From Nostoc sp. UHCC 0926 (GTDB lineage Bacteria > Cyanobacteriota > Cyanobacteriia > Cyanobacteriales > Nostocaceae): DNA of 64,000 nucleotides. The DNA lies in assembly GCF_028623165.1 (NCBI RefSeq), contig NZ_CP117768.1, forward strand, positions 4,712,001 through 4,776,000, read 5' to 3'. Made by a program: the position numbers and the translations under genes. How positions within the stretch are numbered: the first letter of the stretch is position 1; every line of letters starts with the position of its first letter. Shown piece by piece: positions 9,489 through 17,899 of this stretch. A model generated the notes under the pieces. That model did no database searches. It was not told the origin of the DNA and saw only the letters and a list, made by a program, of their open reading frames with translations.

Positions 9489-9614
9489 TAGCGGTTCCCA
9501 TTCAGATGCATCACAACATTATATTGCGAGGTGTAGGGGCACGGCAGTGCCCATTGGTGTCAACTTAAGCGCAAACCCCTTTTCAAACCTCGTTTCCAGC
9601 CTCTGGCTGGAAAT
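9489..9614. repeat. Dispersed intergenic repeat, copy 1
   Basis: A block beginning tagcggttc, containing tgtaggggcac and tgtcaacttaagc, and ending with the hairpin ttccagcc-tct-ggctggaa. A second, diverged copy lies at 55877-55981 in the same orientation. It fills the gap between two convergent genes, where its hairpin could serve as a terminator. Confidence 0.75.
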
Positions 9615-9622
9615 GCTGTTCA

Positions 9623-10609
9623 TTATTTGTACCTTTGCCATGCAGACTCGACTATTTCAGCAATGATTTCTGTGTATGTCACATCACCCAAACGTCCCAT
9701 AATTAACAGGTCTGAGCGGATATAATGTAGCCCTGGCAGTGGGTTAACCTCCATAAACTGCAACACACCGCTAGCATCGCAACGCAGATCCACGCGGGCA
9801 GCGTCACGGCAACCAAGAGTATGATAAACATCCAGCGCCAGCTGCCTTGCCTGTGCTGCCAGTGGCTCAGGATCTATGAGCAAACGATAAGATACCCGTT
9901 CCAGATACTCATCCTTGTTGAGGGTGGTATAGGCGAAAGCTTCCGCTTCTCCTGTAAAAATTACTTCCATCACACCTACTACCCGTGAGTTGCTGCCGTT
10001 GCCTATAATGCCCACCGTTACTTCTCGACCGGGAAGAAAGGTTTCCACCAGTACGGACTGCTGAAATAGTTCGCGTAACAATTGATAAGTATTTACTAGC
10101 TCCTGACGTTCTTTGACAAGAGAATGCCCGGTTACCCCTTTAGAACTGCCCTCCGCTACAGGCTTGAGGAAAACTGGCATTGGCAGCGATACGGCTGTTG
10201 CTTCTGCGGTAGTATTCACCACTTCAAAAGGAGCTGTCGGCAAGCCGCGATCGCGCACCACTCTCTTAGCAAGCGCCTTGTCTAACGTTAGGGCACAGGT
10301 AAGCGCATCGGAAAAGGTATAGGGTTGAGCGAATAATTCGCAGACTGCGGGGACTTGGGCTTCACGAGAGCGACCTTTCAAACCCTCAGCAATATTGAAA
10401 ACCAGATCCCAGCGATCGCCCTTTGCCAAGCGCAGAGCGAGTTCTCTACCATTGCCGACACGTTCAACTTGATGACCTAACTGAAATAGTGCATCTTCCA
10501 ACCCGATGATAGTTTCTTCATCGTCGAACTCCATTACCTCAGAAGCACTGAAACCAGCCTTAAGGTAGTCTGCCTTCAGGTCATAACACAGACCAATTAA
10601 TAACCCCAT
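9623..10609 (-). CDS. ATP-grasp ligase, D-alanine--D-alanine ligase-like
   Basis: This is an ATP-grasp protein of 328 residues from the preferred start. The ATP-binding lobe has PVFLKPVAEGSSKGV near residue 145, and the C-lobe has CRDAARVDLR and the metal-binding FMEVNPLPGL ending typical of Ddl enzymes. Ddl-type ligases join two amino acids or an amino acid and a carboxylate through an acyl-phosphate. The N-terminal part (DFDEET-like segment, FNIAEGLKGR) matches Ddl-like proteins found outside peptidoglycan clusters. Start at 10609 (MGLLIGLCYD) is preferred over 10660 because the family begins there. It is the last gene of the KamA-SET-ligase unit, which suggests a special substrate, not cell-wall D-Ala. 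Confidence 0.82.
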   Translation of the reverse strand: MGLLIGLCYDLKADYLKAGFSASEVMEFDDEETIIGLEDALFQLGHQVERVGNGRELALRLAKGDRWDLVFNIAEGLKGRSREAQVPAVCELFAQPYTFSDALTCALTLDKALAKRVVRDRGLPTAPFEVVNTTAEATAVSLPMPVFLKPVAEGSSKGVTGHSLVKERQELVNTYQLLRELFQQSVLVETFLPGREVTVGIIGNGSNSRVVGVMEVIFTGEAEAFAYTTLNKDEYLERVSYRLLIDPEPLAAQARQLALDVYHTLGCRDAARVDLRCDASGVLQFMEVNPLPGLHYIRSDLLIMGRLGDVTYTEIIAEIVESAWQRYK

Positions 10610-10688
10610 AGCCCGATAATTCCTGGTGAGAAAGCTTTCGCTGTCAGCTGTAATATACAACTCAGGTTAATTGCAGAAATTTTGATTA

Positions 10689-11084
10689 CTAAGTATTCAA
10701 TGGAGTCGAAGATATCTCATCAACAACATCGAACCAGATAGGAGATATATCTTCAGGTGAACCGTTATAGTTGGCAGTAATTTCTTCTCCTGTTTCTATA
10801 TCTCGGTAGGCAATCAATTCCACTTCCCCTTCGGCGAATTTTTTCACATAGTAAGTATTGGGATCGTAAGAATGGTTGAACAGGGACATTAAACCAAGTG
10901 CGATCGCCGCACCTTTATCTCCCCAATCGTAGTAATAGTTACTCAAAACTGTTTTATCTAGGAATTCAACCTGTTCTGCTGGTATAACCACAACTGGCGA
11001 TCTCTCAATCATCTCTCCTTTCAAAAAGCGCTTCTGTGCGAAGATACCTCGACCTTTTAGGTTTGTATTGCCCACAATCAACAT
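10689..11084 (-). CDS. SET-domain protein, lysine methyltransferase-like
   Basis: This short SET protein has 131 residues. It begins with the typical LKGRGIFAQKRFLKGEMIE segment, has the SAM-pocket motif LFNHSYDPN near residue 85, and the catalytic-site motif TGEEITANY near residue 110. The start at 11084 is favoured over 11138 by an AGGAG ten bases upstream and by where the family usually begins. SET proteins methylate lysine side chains, normally in proteins. It sits between the lysine 2,3-aminomutase-like gene (104 bp away) and the ATP-grasp gene (79 bp away), so a lysine-derived small molecule or a peptide is a plausible target; that is inference. Confidence 0.82.
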   Translation of the reverse strand: MLIVGNTNLKGRGIFAQKRFLKGEMIERSPVVVIPAEQVEFLDKTVLSNYYYDWGDKGAAIALGLMSLFNHSYDPNTYYVKKFAEGEVELIAYRDIETGEEITANYNGSPEDISPIWFDVVDEISSTPLNT

Positions 11085-11187
11085 TCCAACTACTCTCCTG
11101 CTATTACTCAGTTTTTTGCTAGAAGCCAAAATAACCATCCCAACTGGCTCTTTTAGATGATGGCGATCAACTCACATATATATAGTG

Positions 11188-12348
11188 TCATTCCTGCTCC
11201 ACTGGATCTACATAGGTGTACGTCTTACCTGCCCAATTTCGCACTGTAGCTGTGCCCTTCTCATAAGCAAGTAGAGTCTCGGCTTGAATTGGGACTTTGC
11301 CACCACCGCCAGGGGCATCAATTACATAAGTTGGTACAGCATAGCCAGTAGTATGACCACGCAATTTAGAAATTAGATCAATCCCAGTTTGAACACTCGT
11401 TCGCAGATGTGCAGTGCCAACAACTGGGTCGCATTGGTAAAGGTAATAGGGTCGTACACGCAACTTAAGAAGACCGTGAAACAGATTCTTCAGCGCTTTT
11501 TCAGAGTCATTCACACCTTTTAACAGCACAGTTTGACTACCTAGAGGAATACCACCATCAGCTAGGCGATCGCAAGCTTGTGCCACTTCTGGTGTAAGTT
11601 CCCGTACATGACAAAAGTGCAAAGATAGCCACACACGATGTTTACGAAGCAAGGCAACCAATTCCGGTGTAATTCGCTGCGGTAAAAAACTCGGCACGCG
11701 GGAACCAATTCGGATAAATTCAATATGCTTAATAGCACGCAACCGCCCAAGCAAATTGTCTAAAGGTTCATCAGACATCAACAGAGGATCGCCACCGGAA
11801 ATTAGCACATCACGGATCTCGGTGTGTTCCTCCAGGTAAGCGACGATCGCATCCAACCGCCGCGTTACTGGGTACATCTCACCTTGGCTCACCAAACGAG
11901 AGCGAGTGCAGTAACGACAATAAGCAGCGCATGTGTCTAGAGCAAGCAGCAACACCCGATCAGGGTAGCGGTGTACGAGTCCTGGCACGGGAGTGTCGTT
12001 ATCTTCACCACATGGATCTACCATGTCTGCGGCACTGACTACTAGTTCTTCTTCCCGTGGGATGACTTGTAACCGTAGTGGGCAAAGCGGATCTTCTGGA
12101 TCAAGCAGTGATGCAAAGTATGGTGTGACGGCTACAGCAAACTTCTCTGGTGCAATTAAAAGTCCCTGTTCTTCGGTAGCACTAAGCCTTAATAACTGCT
12201 GAAAGTGTTCCAGCTTAGTCAACCGATGCCGCATTTGCCAGCGCCAATCGTTCCAGCATTCCTGGTTGTAAGTCTTTCCCAAAATCTGACAAATTTCTTC
12301 ACACCGAAGATCGGTAACTAAAGGCTCTAGAATAGTGTTTTTGATCAT
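11188..12348 (-). CDS. kamA: KamA family radical SAM enzyme (lysine 2,3-aminomutase-like)
   Basis: This 386-residue protein has the radical SAM motif C140-x3-C144-x2-C147 (CAAYCRYC), a glycine-rich ISGGDPLLMSD for SAM, and the C-terminal APGGGGKVP whose lysine binds PLP in lysine 2,3-aminomutase. The expected reaction is L-lysine to L-beta-lysine. Some KamA relatives act on glutamate, arginine or in EF-P modification (EpmB); EpmB is shorter and epmA is not nearby. The start at 12348 (MIKNTILEPL) is preferred to 12384. It leads a minus-strand unit with SET and ATP-grasp genes, as expected if beta-lysine is made and then modified and ligated. Confidence 0.88.
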   Translation of the reverse strand: MIKNTILEPLVTDLRCEEICQILGKTYNQECWNDWRWQMRHRLTKLEHFQQLLRLSATEEQGLLIAPEKFAVAVTPYFASLLDPEDPLCPLRLQVIPREEELVVSAADMVDPCGEDNDTPVPGLVHRYPDRVLLLALDTCAAYCRYCTRSRLVSQGEMYPVTRRLDAIVAYLEEHTEIRDVLISGGDPLLMSDEPLDNLLGRLRAIKHIEFIRIGSRVPSFLPQRITPELVALLRKHRVWLSLHFCHVRELTPEVAQACDRLADGGIPLGSQTVLLKGVNDSEKALKNLFHGLLKLRVRPYYLYQCDPVVGTAHLRTSVQTGIDLISKLRGHTTGYAVPTYVIDAPGGGGKVPIQAETLLAYEKGTATVRNWAGKTYTYVDPVEQE

Positions 12349-12480
12349 GATTAGAACTAAATTAAGCTGAGAATAATAAACCAATCACAGGCTGGTTCCT
12401 TTACCGACGAATTTAGGTAAAAGAGAAAAGTATTGACAACTGTCACCACTTCTGATTAAAACTCGTTCTCAAACAGGCGA

Positions 12481-12729
12481 TTACCGTTGTAGCGTAGAAA
12501 TATAAATAGTTTGGCTCGTTTGATGCCAAAGATGATGGCTTGTTCTGCCTCTGATAACTTCGATGGGAGGATTCCAGTCAGGATTTGGCATATCCTCAGT
12601 AAAATTTAGGTAATCAGCAAAAGCGTTAATAATTACCTCAGATTTAGATGCCTCAGCCTTAGCAGCGTCAATAGCTAGCTTTTTGTGAAGATGAGGTGGA
12701 ATTCTAACACCGACTTGAATACAGGGCAT
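12481..12729 (-). CDS. Ribbon-helix-helix (CopG/Arc-like) protein
   Basis: An 82-residue protein whose first 45 residues have the ribbon-helix-helix pattern: strand VGVRIPPHLHKKL, then helix and turn AEASKSEVIINAFADYL. The same pattern occurs in the regulator at 30247-30468 (VVRIPPYLLEKL, GTSKTEVVVGALAHYL). The C-terminal half differs from it and is not recognisable. Proteins of this type are DNA-binding dimers, often antitoxins or autorepressors. No toxin gene is adjacent. The gene stands alone between the KamA gene and a 290-bp spacer. Confidence 0.6.
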   Translation of the reverse strand: MPCIQVGVRIPPHLHKKLAIDAAKAEASKSEVIINAFADYLNFTEDMPNPDWNPPIEVIRGRTSHHLWHQTSQTIYISTLQR

Positions 12730-13019
12730 GAAAACAAAGTTGAACTACTTTACAAATAATACCCAAAGTTGAACAATAAGTATCGTATTACACAGAATAT
12801 CCCTTTGTCTCATGCTTATTAATCTAATTATTTATTTAACCACTAAACTTCAGATAAAGCGTAGACGCAAAGCGCAAAGCCGGAGATTCCGAAACTCCGG
12901 GCTTGTCGCCAGACATCACGCTCAAAAATTTTAGTACAGCGATCGCTTGTTTTGCTATGAAGAGGCAGGAGCAACCGCTTTTTTTTATAAAGTATCTACA
13001 AACTTTGACCCATCTGTAG

Positions 13020-13424
13020 TTAGTTGTCTAAATTATCAATATTGCTCAATGATGTCAACTGCGACTCGACCGCATAGAGATAACTTCGATCATTCAAAAC
13101 TTGTGCTGGTAATTTGTTAGCCTTGACAGCAGCCTGAACCACATCTTTTGCAGTCACTTTTCCTATTTGGAATTCAGATACTAAAGCGCCCCCACTAGGA
13201 ATACCTTGCTCTTTGAAATAACCTTGATAAGCTAGAAAGGTAGTATTGAAAGGTTGGAGATAGCTGGCATTTGAGGAATTAGTACGTAAAGTACTAGAGT
13301 CGACATCTGTGTTGATTTGTCTGGCACTATTGTTTTTATTAGCTGTTTGAGCGCCAACAATTCCAGGTATAAAAGCAATATAAGCAACGATAAATGCAGA
13401 ATTGAGCAAGTTTATAAATTTCAT
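13020..13424 (-). CDS. Small secreted hypothetical protein
   Basis: A 134-residue protein with an N-terminal signal peptide (about 1-25, cleavage near VGAQT). The mature part is Asn/Ser-rich at first (residues 27-55) and then has a compact segment with LQPFNTTFLAYQGYF, an IGKVTAKDVVQAAV helix and a PAQVLNDRSYLYAVESQL helix. I do not recognise the family. A truncated paralogue lies at 13690-13931 in the same orientation, so the pair arose by tandem duplication. The spacing and separate leader regions suggest independent transcription. Confidence 0.6.
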   Translation of the reverse strand: MKFINLLNSAFIVAYIAFIPGIVGAQTANKNNSARQINTDVDSSTLRTNSSNASYLQPFNTTFLAYQGYFKEQGIPSGGALVSEFQIGKVTAKDVVQAAVKANKLPAQVLNDRSYLYAVESQLTSLSNIDNLDN

Positions 13425-13689
13425 AATTTTCTTCTCTATTTAACTAATTTAATTAATCTTAGCTAGTAATAAAATCCTCTTTTCTAGCAATCTAAACCTA
13501 TTGGTATTAAGTCACTATATCGGCTTATTTATTCCTCATTAATTCCGGTGATATAATTTTATCAATACTAGAAAAATTAAGATTTTCCTAGATGAACTAG
13601 AAGGTAATAATGCAGTAATTCAGAAACATTTGACAAACTTAGACAAAACTAGAATTGCTAAAATGATGTAATTTACAACTCGAAAGGAC

Positions 13690-13931
13690 AAAGTTAACTT
13701 AGATCATTCAAAATTACTAAGACCCATCATGTGATACGCAAGAAAGCTCGTATCAAAGGGTTTGAGGTAATTTACATTCGTGGAATAGCTAGATAAAGTT
13801 TCAGAGTTTACGGCTGTGTTTCTTGATGCGCCACTGTTGTTATTATTGGCTGTATGAAGGCTAGTAATTTTAGGCATAGAATTAATCCAAGCAACAATAT
13901 GTGCAGAATTTATCAAGTTTGTAAGTTTCAT
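13690..13931 (-). pseudogene. Decayed paralogue of the secreted protein at 13020
   Basis: The frame starting at 13931 gives a signal peptide and Asn/Ser-rich region similar to the protein at 13020-13424 (NSETLSSYSTNVNYLKPFDTSFLAYH). It then breaks: the segment corresponding to YFKEQG through LPAQ is deleted. The sequence resumes, out of frame, with about 22 bases (13692-13713) that match the LNDRSYL coding stretch of the intact gene with three mismatches, ending the frame at TGA. This deletion plus frameshift shows the copy is broken, although a 75-residue peptide could still be made. Confidence 0.7.
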
Positions 13932-14484
13932 AGAGTTATCCTCAACTAGAACAAAGTACAATCAGTCTGTGATATCTAGTAATAGAGTCCACTGTTTGAT
14001 AAATCTCAACCTCCTACACTCAGTTTATTTGATAGCTTGATTTGTTAATTATCCAAACGGCTGAGTCAAATTGACCAAAATATCAGAAATTGGGAATTCG
14101 TATAAGGTTTAGTTAAGTAATAACTTAGAAAAGGCAAAAGTTCGCTATATAAAATCTTTTATTCACAACCATTTCTAGAAGGTGCGATCGCTCACATATA
14201 TATAATGATGGTCTTCTCTTCTAGATATTTTTTGCTTTCGGCTAAAAACTGAAATCCAATTGTGTTTTAGCTAATAAAGTTTGCATACCAATATGCTAGA
14301 AAATCTTTATGATAAAAACAAATACTTTTAGTTCTTAACTTGATAAATAAAAGTGATATAAATTCATATTGGCATTGCAAAGTTTTCTATAAACCCTACT
14401 GACCATTCATTTGAGTTTGGACGGACTCTCGTGTAAGGTAGCCGTTCAGGAGGATAAAATAAGCTGATCGTGTCAAAATGTTAA
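13932..14484. other. Intergenic region without a gene
   Basis: About 550 bp of AT-rich DNA between two small genes. It contains one HIP1 site (around 14185) and a catatatatataatga run near 14195, but no convincing open frame, RNA gene or repeat array. It probably holds the promoters of the minus-strand secreted-protein paralogue and of the DUF427 gene. Confidence 0.5.
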
Positions 14485-14511
14485 ATGTATACTTTATTTG
14501 CAAACTCATTT

Positions 14512-14796
14512 ATGCCAAAAGCAATTTGGAATGGAACAGTTTTAGCTGAGAGCGATAATACCGTAGTTGTGGAAAACAACCATTATTTCCCTGCTGACAC
14601 CATTAACAAGCAGTACTTCACAGACAGTAACACCCACACTACTTGTCCTTGGAAAGGTGTCGCCAGCTACTACAGTATCGACGTTGATGGGCAAGTCAAC
14701 AAAGATGCCGCATGGTACTATCCCAGCGCCAAAGAGAAGGCTAAGAATATTGAAGGTTATGTAGCCTTCTGGAAGGGTGTAAAAGTTGAGGCTTAA
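14512..14796 (+). CDS. DUF427 domain protein
   Basis: A 94-residue protein matching the DUF427 fold throughout: PKAIWNGTVLAESDNTVVVENNHYFP, a TCPWKGVASYYSIDVDG core with the family Cys-Pro-Trp-Lys-Gly motif, and an AWYYPSAKEKAKNIEGYVAFWKGV end. The family is a small beta-barrel of unknown function found singly or in tandem in bacteria and fungi. The start at 14512 (MPKAIW) is chosen over 14485 because the conserved region begins there. A long perfect palindrome follows and likely terminates the transcript. Confidence 0.85.
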   Translation: MPKAIWNGTVLAESDNTVVVENNHYFPADTINKQYFTDSNTHTTCPWKGVASYYSIDVDGQVNKDAAWYYPSAKEKAKNIEGYVAFWKGVKVEA

Positions 14797-14858
14797 TAAA
14801 GGTTCCTGGAAGTATTTTATTTTCAGGGACATTAATATTATGTCCGGCTAATTGCCTA

Positions 14859-14896
14859 TTAAATAATTAGCCCGCGCAGGCGGGCTAATTATTTAA
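14859..14896. terminator. Bidirectional terminator-like palindrome
   Basis: A perfect 17-bp stem (14859-14875 with 14880-14896) with a 4-base loop. The GC-rich core (agcccgc/gcgggct) is flanked by AT arms giving T runs on both strands. It lies about 60 bp after the DUF427 stop codon. Confidence 0.75.
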
Positions 14897-15038
14897 ACTA
14901 TTTGCGAATTTATTTTAACTGTTCTTGTCATCACTCGTTTGACGACTATAGACAAGAGTTTTGGAGTGTAATCTACTGAAGCGATCGCCATCATAAACTC
15001 TAAGTTCAAGTAAAACTTTATTTTTAAACGTAATTACA

Positions 15039-15185
15039 CTACGCCTTGCGAAATGCTGCTTGCTTTCTCTTCACCAGCCAAGCCAGACTACCAGCAAGTA
15101 TACTACCAGCGATCGCTAGCCCAGAAAGTGTAATATTCGCGGCGCTAATCTCAAACACAGGGAATTGATTATTGCCACTTAAAAC
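15039..15185 (-). pseudogene. Fragment encoding a C-terminal membrane anchor with basic tail
   Basis: On the minus strand a frame ending in TAG at 15039 reads FEISAANITLSGLAIAG, a hydrophobic helix, then LVKRKQAAFRKA. This looks like the C-terminal end of an anchored or sorting-signal protein (hydrophobic helix plus Arg/Lys tail, as in PEP-CTERM-like ends, but without a clear PEP motif). An in-frame stop (TGA) lies just upstream and there is no start codon, so it is a leftover and not a gene. Low certainty. Confidence 0.35.
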
Positions 15186-15261
15186 TCATCGGATTTATTT
15201 GTCAAAATTAAAAAAGTCTGGGATATTAGTCTTACATCTTTTAAGTGAATATTAATCATCT

Positions 15262-15834
15262 TTATTGACTAATTTTTGTTGGTTTTAGCCATGCAAAAAC
15301 CTGCCTAACTGTTAAATTAATTTGCAAAAATTCAGGCACAGGCAATACTTCATCCCCAGTCATCTCTATAGGTTGCTGTCCTGGCAAAAATACTAATACT
15401 AAGCGTTCATCTGGATCGATTAACCAGCCTAATCGAGTACCGTGTTTTAGACAGTGAAGAATATTTATAATTACCTTGGTTGTATTCTGTTCTGGTGAAA
15501 GAATTTCAATTGTCCAATCAGGATAAATTCCAAAGGTATTTTCAATTTCCCCATTAGCATCAAAAGGAATCCGTTCCCAAGCAAATACACTCACATCTGG
15601 GACAATCGAACGTCCGCCAAAGGTACAGCGTAATTCTGGAAAAGCCAAGGCAATTTCTTGTTCTTCAGCAATTTGGCTAATTGCGTTACAAAGTTTTAGT
15701 TGTAGCCGGGAATGTTTGCCTTGTGGCATTGGTTTATGGTAGATACGACCGTCTATAAATTCACTAGCAGGCTTGGTTTCTGGCAGTTTGAGGAACTCTG
15801 CCAAGGAGATTGATTTGTCCAGCGTGGTTGTCAT
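15262..15834 (-). CDS. Uma2 family (DUF820) endonuclease-like protein
   Basis: A 190-residue Uma2/DUF820 protein with the family landmarks: LAEFLKLPETKPASEFIDG at the N-terminus, IVPDVSVFAWERIP near residue 80, and DWTIEILSPEQ followed by a lysine (TKVIINILHCLKHG) near residue 110, ending in RLGWLIDPDERLVLVF. It is a separate subgroup from the Uma2 protein at 1974-2594. Biological role is unknown. It lies alone, next to a repeat array. Confidence 0.82.
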   Translation of the reverse strand: MTTTLDKSISLAEFLKLPETKPASEFIDGRIYHKPMPQGKHSRLQLKLCNAISQIAEEQEIALAFPELRCTFGGRSIVPDVSVFAWERIPFDANGEIENTFGIYPDWTIEILSPEQNTTKVIINILHCLKHGTRLGWLIDPDERLVLVFLPGQQPIEMTGDEVLPVPEFLQINLTVRQVFAWLKPTKISQ

Positions 15835-16120
15835 AGCTGTGCAAATGCCATATTTGATTGGAATCTTAGCATTTTCTGTCCTTGGATTTTAGGTAGCGAG
15901 TCTATTCTGCTTGATGTTACTGCTTACCTAAAAATAGCTGTAAGCTGTGGTTAGGACTTGTATTGATAAGTTTTGCTTAAGCTGTAGTAACGCTCGCATA
16001 AGCTTTGCCATAGATAAGCATTCTGAACCAAACAACTTGTGTTGTTAACGAATGGACAAGTTTTCGTTACCAACGGATAAGCTGCATGGCGAGTTGAAGA
16101 AATTGAAGTTCCTCTAAGCT

Positions 16121-16444
16121 ACAAATGAGTATCCGTTTATAATTAATACTTAATTTATTTGATTAAATTTTAAGCATTTATTATGAAGGCGACAGCATTT
16201 GTTATAAATGAGTACACAATTGCTACAAATGAGTACCCATTTATAATAAATGCTTAATTTGTTAGCTTAAATTTTAAGTATTAGTTATGAATGAGACAGC
16301 GATCGCTACAAATGAGTACCCATTTATAATAAATGCTTAATTTGTTAGCTTAAATTTTAAGCATTAGTTATGAATGAGACAGCGATCGCTACAAATGAGT
16401 ACGCAATCGCAGCAAATGAGTATCCATTTATAATAAAAGCTTAA
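16121..16444. repeat. 83-bp tandem repeat array containing three mini-ORFs
   Basis: Units repeat with an exact period of 83 bp (gagtac at 16231, 16314 and 16397); an older, longer copy precedes them at 16127. Each unit contains an ATG-to-TAA frame with the same beginning and end: 24 codons at 16183-16257, 17 codons at 16287-16340 and 24 codons at 16370-16444. They end in NEYPFII(N/K)A. Length differences are exactly one or more 21-bp heptad units. There is no obvious ribosome binding site. The remaining gap 15835-16557 is AT-rich with no other gene. Confidence 0.85.
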
Positions 16445-16557
16445 GCTGTTGTTGCTAACAGACAAAGATTCGTAACGTCCGCGTCTGTCTTTGTAATGAG
16501 TGACAAGCTGTTTTTATCACGGGAACTTCATTTGTAACGTCGCTGCTGCAAAAGTAC

Positions 16558-17350
16558 TTAAATTATTCTTGTGAAGAGGATTTTCTTTAAGCATTGCATC
16601 GCACGAGTAGCAACATTATGCTGATGCCAAGCTTGATAGAAATCAGAGTAAGGCATATTCTGAGCGCATTTCCAAGCTAAATCGTAGTATTCATCATCCA
16701 ATCGCCAATAACCACTTAAAGCTTTGACTACCTCAAAGCGATGCTGATTATTCTGTATAATTTCCCCTAACCTTGATGCTACCTGCCAACGGGTGTATTT
16801 ATCCAGATTAGTTGATTGCAGCAGTTGCACCAAGGCTGCGATCGCAATTTCATTGCCAGTGCCGATTTTCCCTAAGCTATCTGCTACCTGCCTACGGGTG
16901 TAGTCATCCAGATTAGTTGATTGCAGCAGTTGCACCAAGGCGGCGATCGCAAATTCATTGCCTGTGTCGATTTCCTCTAAGCTATATGCTACCTGCCTAC
17001 GGGTGTAGTCATCCACAGTAGTTGATTGCAGCAGTTGCACTAAGGCGGCGATCGCAAATTCATTGCCTGTGTCGATTTCCCCTAAGCTTGATGCTGTTTG
17101 CCTACGGGTGTAGTCATCCACAGTAGTTGATTGCAGCAGTTGCACTAAGGCGGCGATCGCAAATTCATTGCCTGGGTCGATTTTCCCTAAGCTAGATCCT
17201 GCCTGCCGCCTACGGGTGGAGTGATTTACATTAGTTGATTGCAGCAGTTGCACCAAGGCTGCGATCGCTTTTATACGGTCTGTCTGTTGCAGTGCTGACC
17301 TAGCTTCCTGTTTAATTGAACTTAAACCATCAATTGGTGTAAATAGATCC
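16558..17350 (-). pseudogene. HEAT-repeat protein, N-terminally truncated
   Basis: The frame runs from about 17390 (after a TAA) to the stop at 16558, with no ATG; the first alternative start is TTG at 17256, giving 232 residues. It contains five near-identical 31-32-residue HEAT-type units (AIAALVQLLQST..DDYTRRQ.A.SLG.I..GNE). Then comes a unique tail (LSGYWRLDDEYYDLAWKCAQNM, FYQAWHQHN) that I associate with the C-termini of cyanobacterial NACHT/HEAT proteins. The N-terminal ATPase part is missing, and the upstream end runs into the antisense start of the pentapeptide-repeat gene. It is most likely the leftover tail of a conflict-system NTPase. Confidence 0.65.
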
Positions 17351-17362
17351 GAGAGATGAGTT

Positions 17363-17893
17363 ATGGATGCTGAGGAATTGCTCAGGCGTTATGCTGCCGG
17401 GGAAAGAGATTTTCGTGGTGTTGATTTGCAAGGAATTTACTTGAGAGAGGCTGAGTTGACTCGGATTAACCTGGGAAGAGCCAACTTGAGAGGAGCTGAT
17501 TTGATAGGTGCTAACTTGATGTGTGCTAATTTGAGAGAGGCTGACCTCACTAATGCCAATTTGAAGGGAGCCGAATTGAGTAATGCCAATATGATCCAAG
17601 CTAACTTGCAGGGGGCTGATCTCAGACGTGCATTGATATGGGGTACCGGGTTGAGAGAAGCTGACTTGACTGGTGCTAACTTGGAAGGAGCTAATTTGAC
17701 CGATGCTGTTTTGATTAATGCCGAATTTGGAGTTGTTAGCCTGGAGCGTACTATTCTGATTGGTACTAACCTGGAAGGAATTAAAATTTCCGGTCATCCA
17801 ACTGTTGGATTGAACAGTATCTTCAATGCTTTCTACTGGTACACTATCTTGCCAGATGGAAGAACTGAGGTTGGTCCCAGATACGGTTCCTAA
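17363..17893 (+). CDS. Pentapeptide-repeat protein
   Basis: A 176-residue protein. A short N-terminal helix (MDAEELLRRYAAGERDF) is followed by about 20 A(D/N)Lxx pentapeptide units (residues about 20-138), then a non-repeat tail HPTVGLNSIFNAFYWYTILPDG. The repeats form a right-handed quadrilateral beta-helix. The MDAEELLRRYAAGERDFRGVDLQGI opening is common in cyanobacterial pentapeptide proteins, whose functions are mostly unknown. The gene lies antisense across the join between a HEAT remnant and a NucA-like remnant on the other strand, and the periodic sequence creates a long false open frame opposite it. Confidence 0.85.
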   Translation: MDAEELLRRYAAGERDFRGVDLQGIYLREAELTRINLGRANLRGADLIGANLMCANLREADLTNANLKGAELSNANMIQANLQGADLRRALIWGTGLREADLTGANLEGANLTDAVLINAEFGVVSLERTILIGTNLEGIKISGHPTVGLNSIFNAFYWYTILPDGRTEVGPRYGS

Positions 17894-17899
17894 ATTGGA

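Noticed and set aside
9623..10609. Housekeeping D-Ala-D-Ala ligase for peptidoglycan
   Set aside because: The fold fits, but the N-terminal region and the KamA-SET neighbourhood suggest a different substrate, so the ddl symbol was not used.
16121..16444. CRISPR-like array
   Set aside because: The repeats are contiguous 83-bp units with no unique spacers and no cas genes, so it is a tandem repeat.
17330..17895. C-terminal half of a 276-codon minus-strand frame (Ser/Gln-rich periodic sequence)
   Set aside because: It is the antisense shadow of the pentapeptide repeats at 17363-17893; only the part above 17900 is meaningful, as a NucA remnant.
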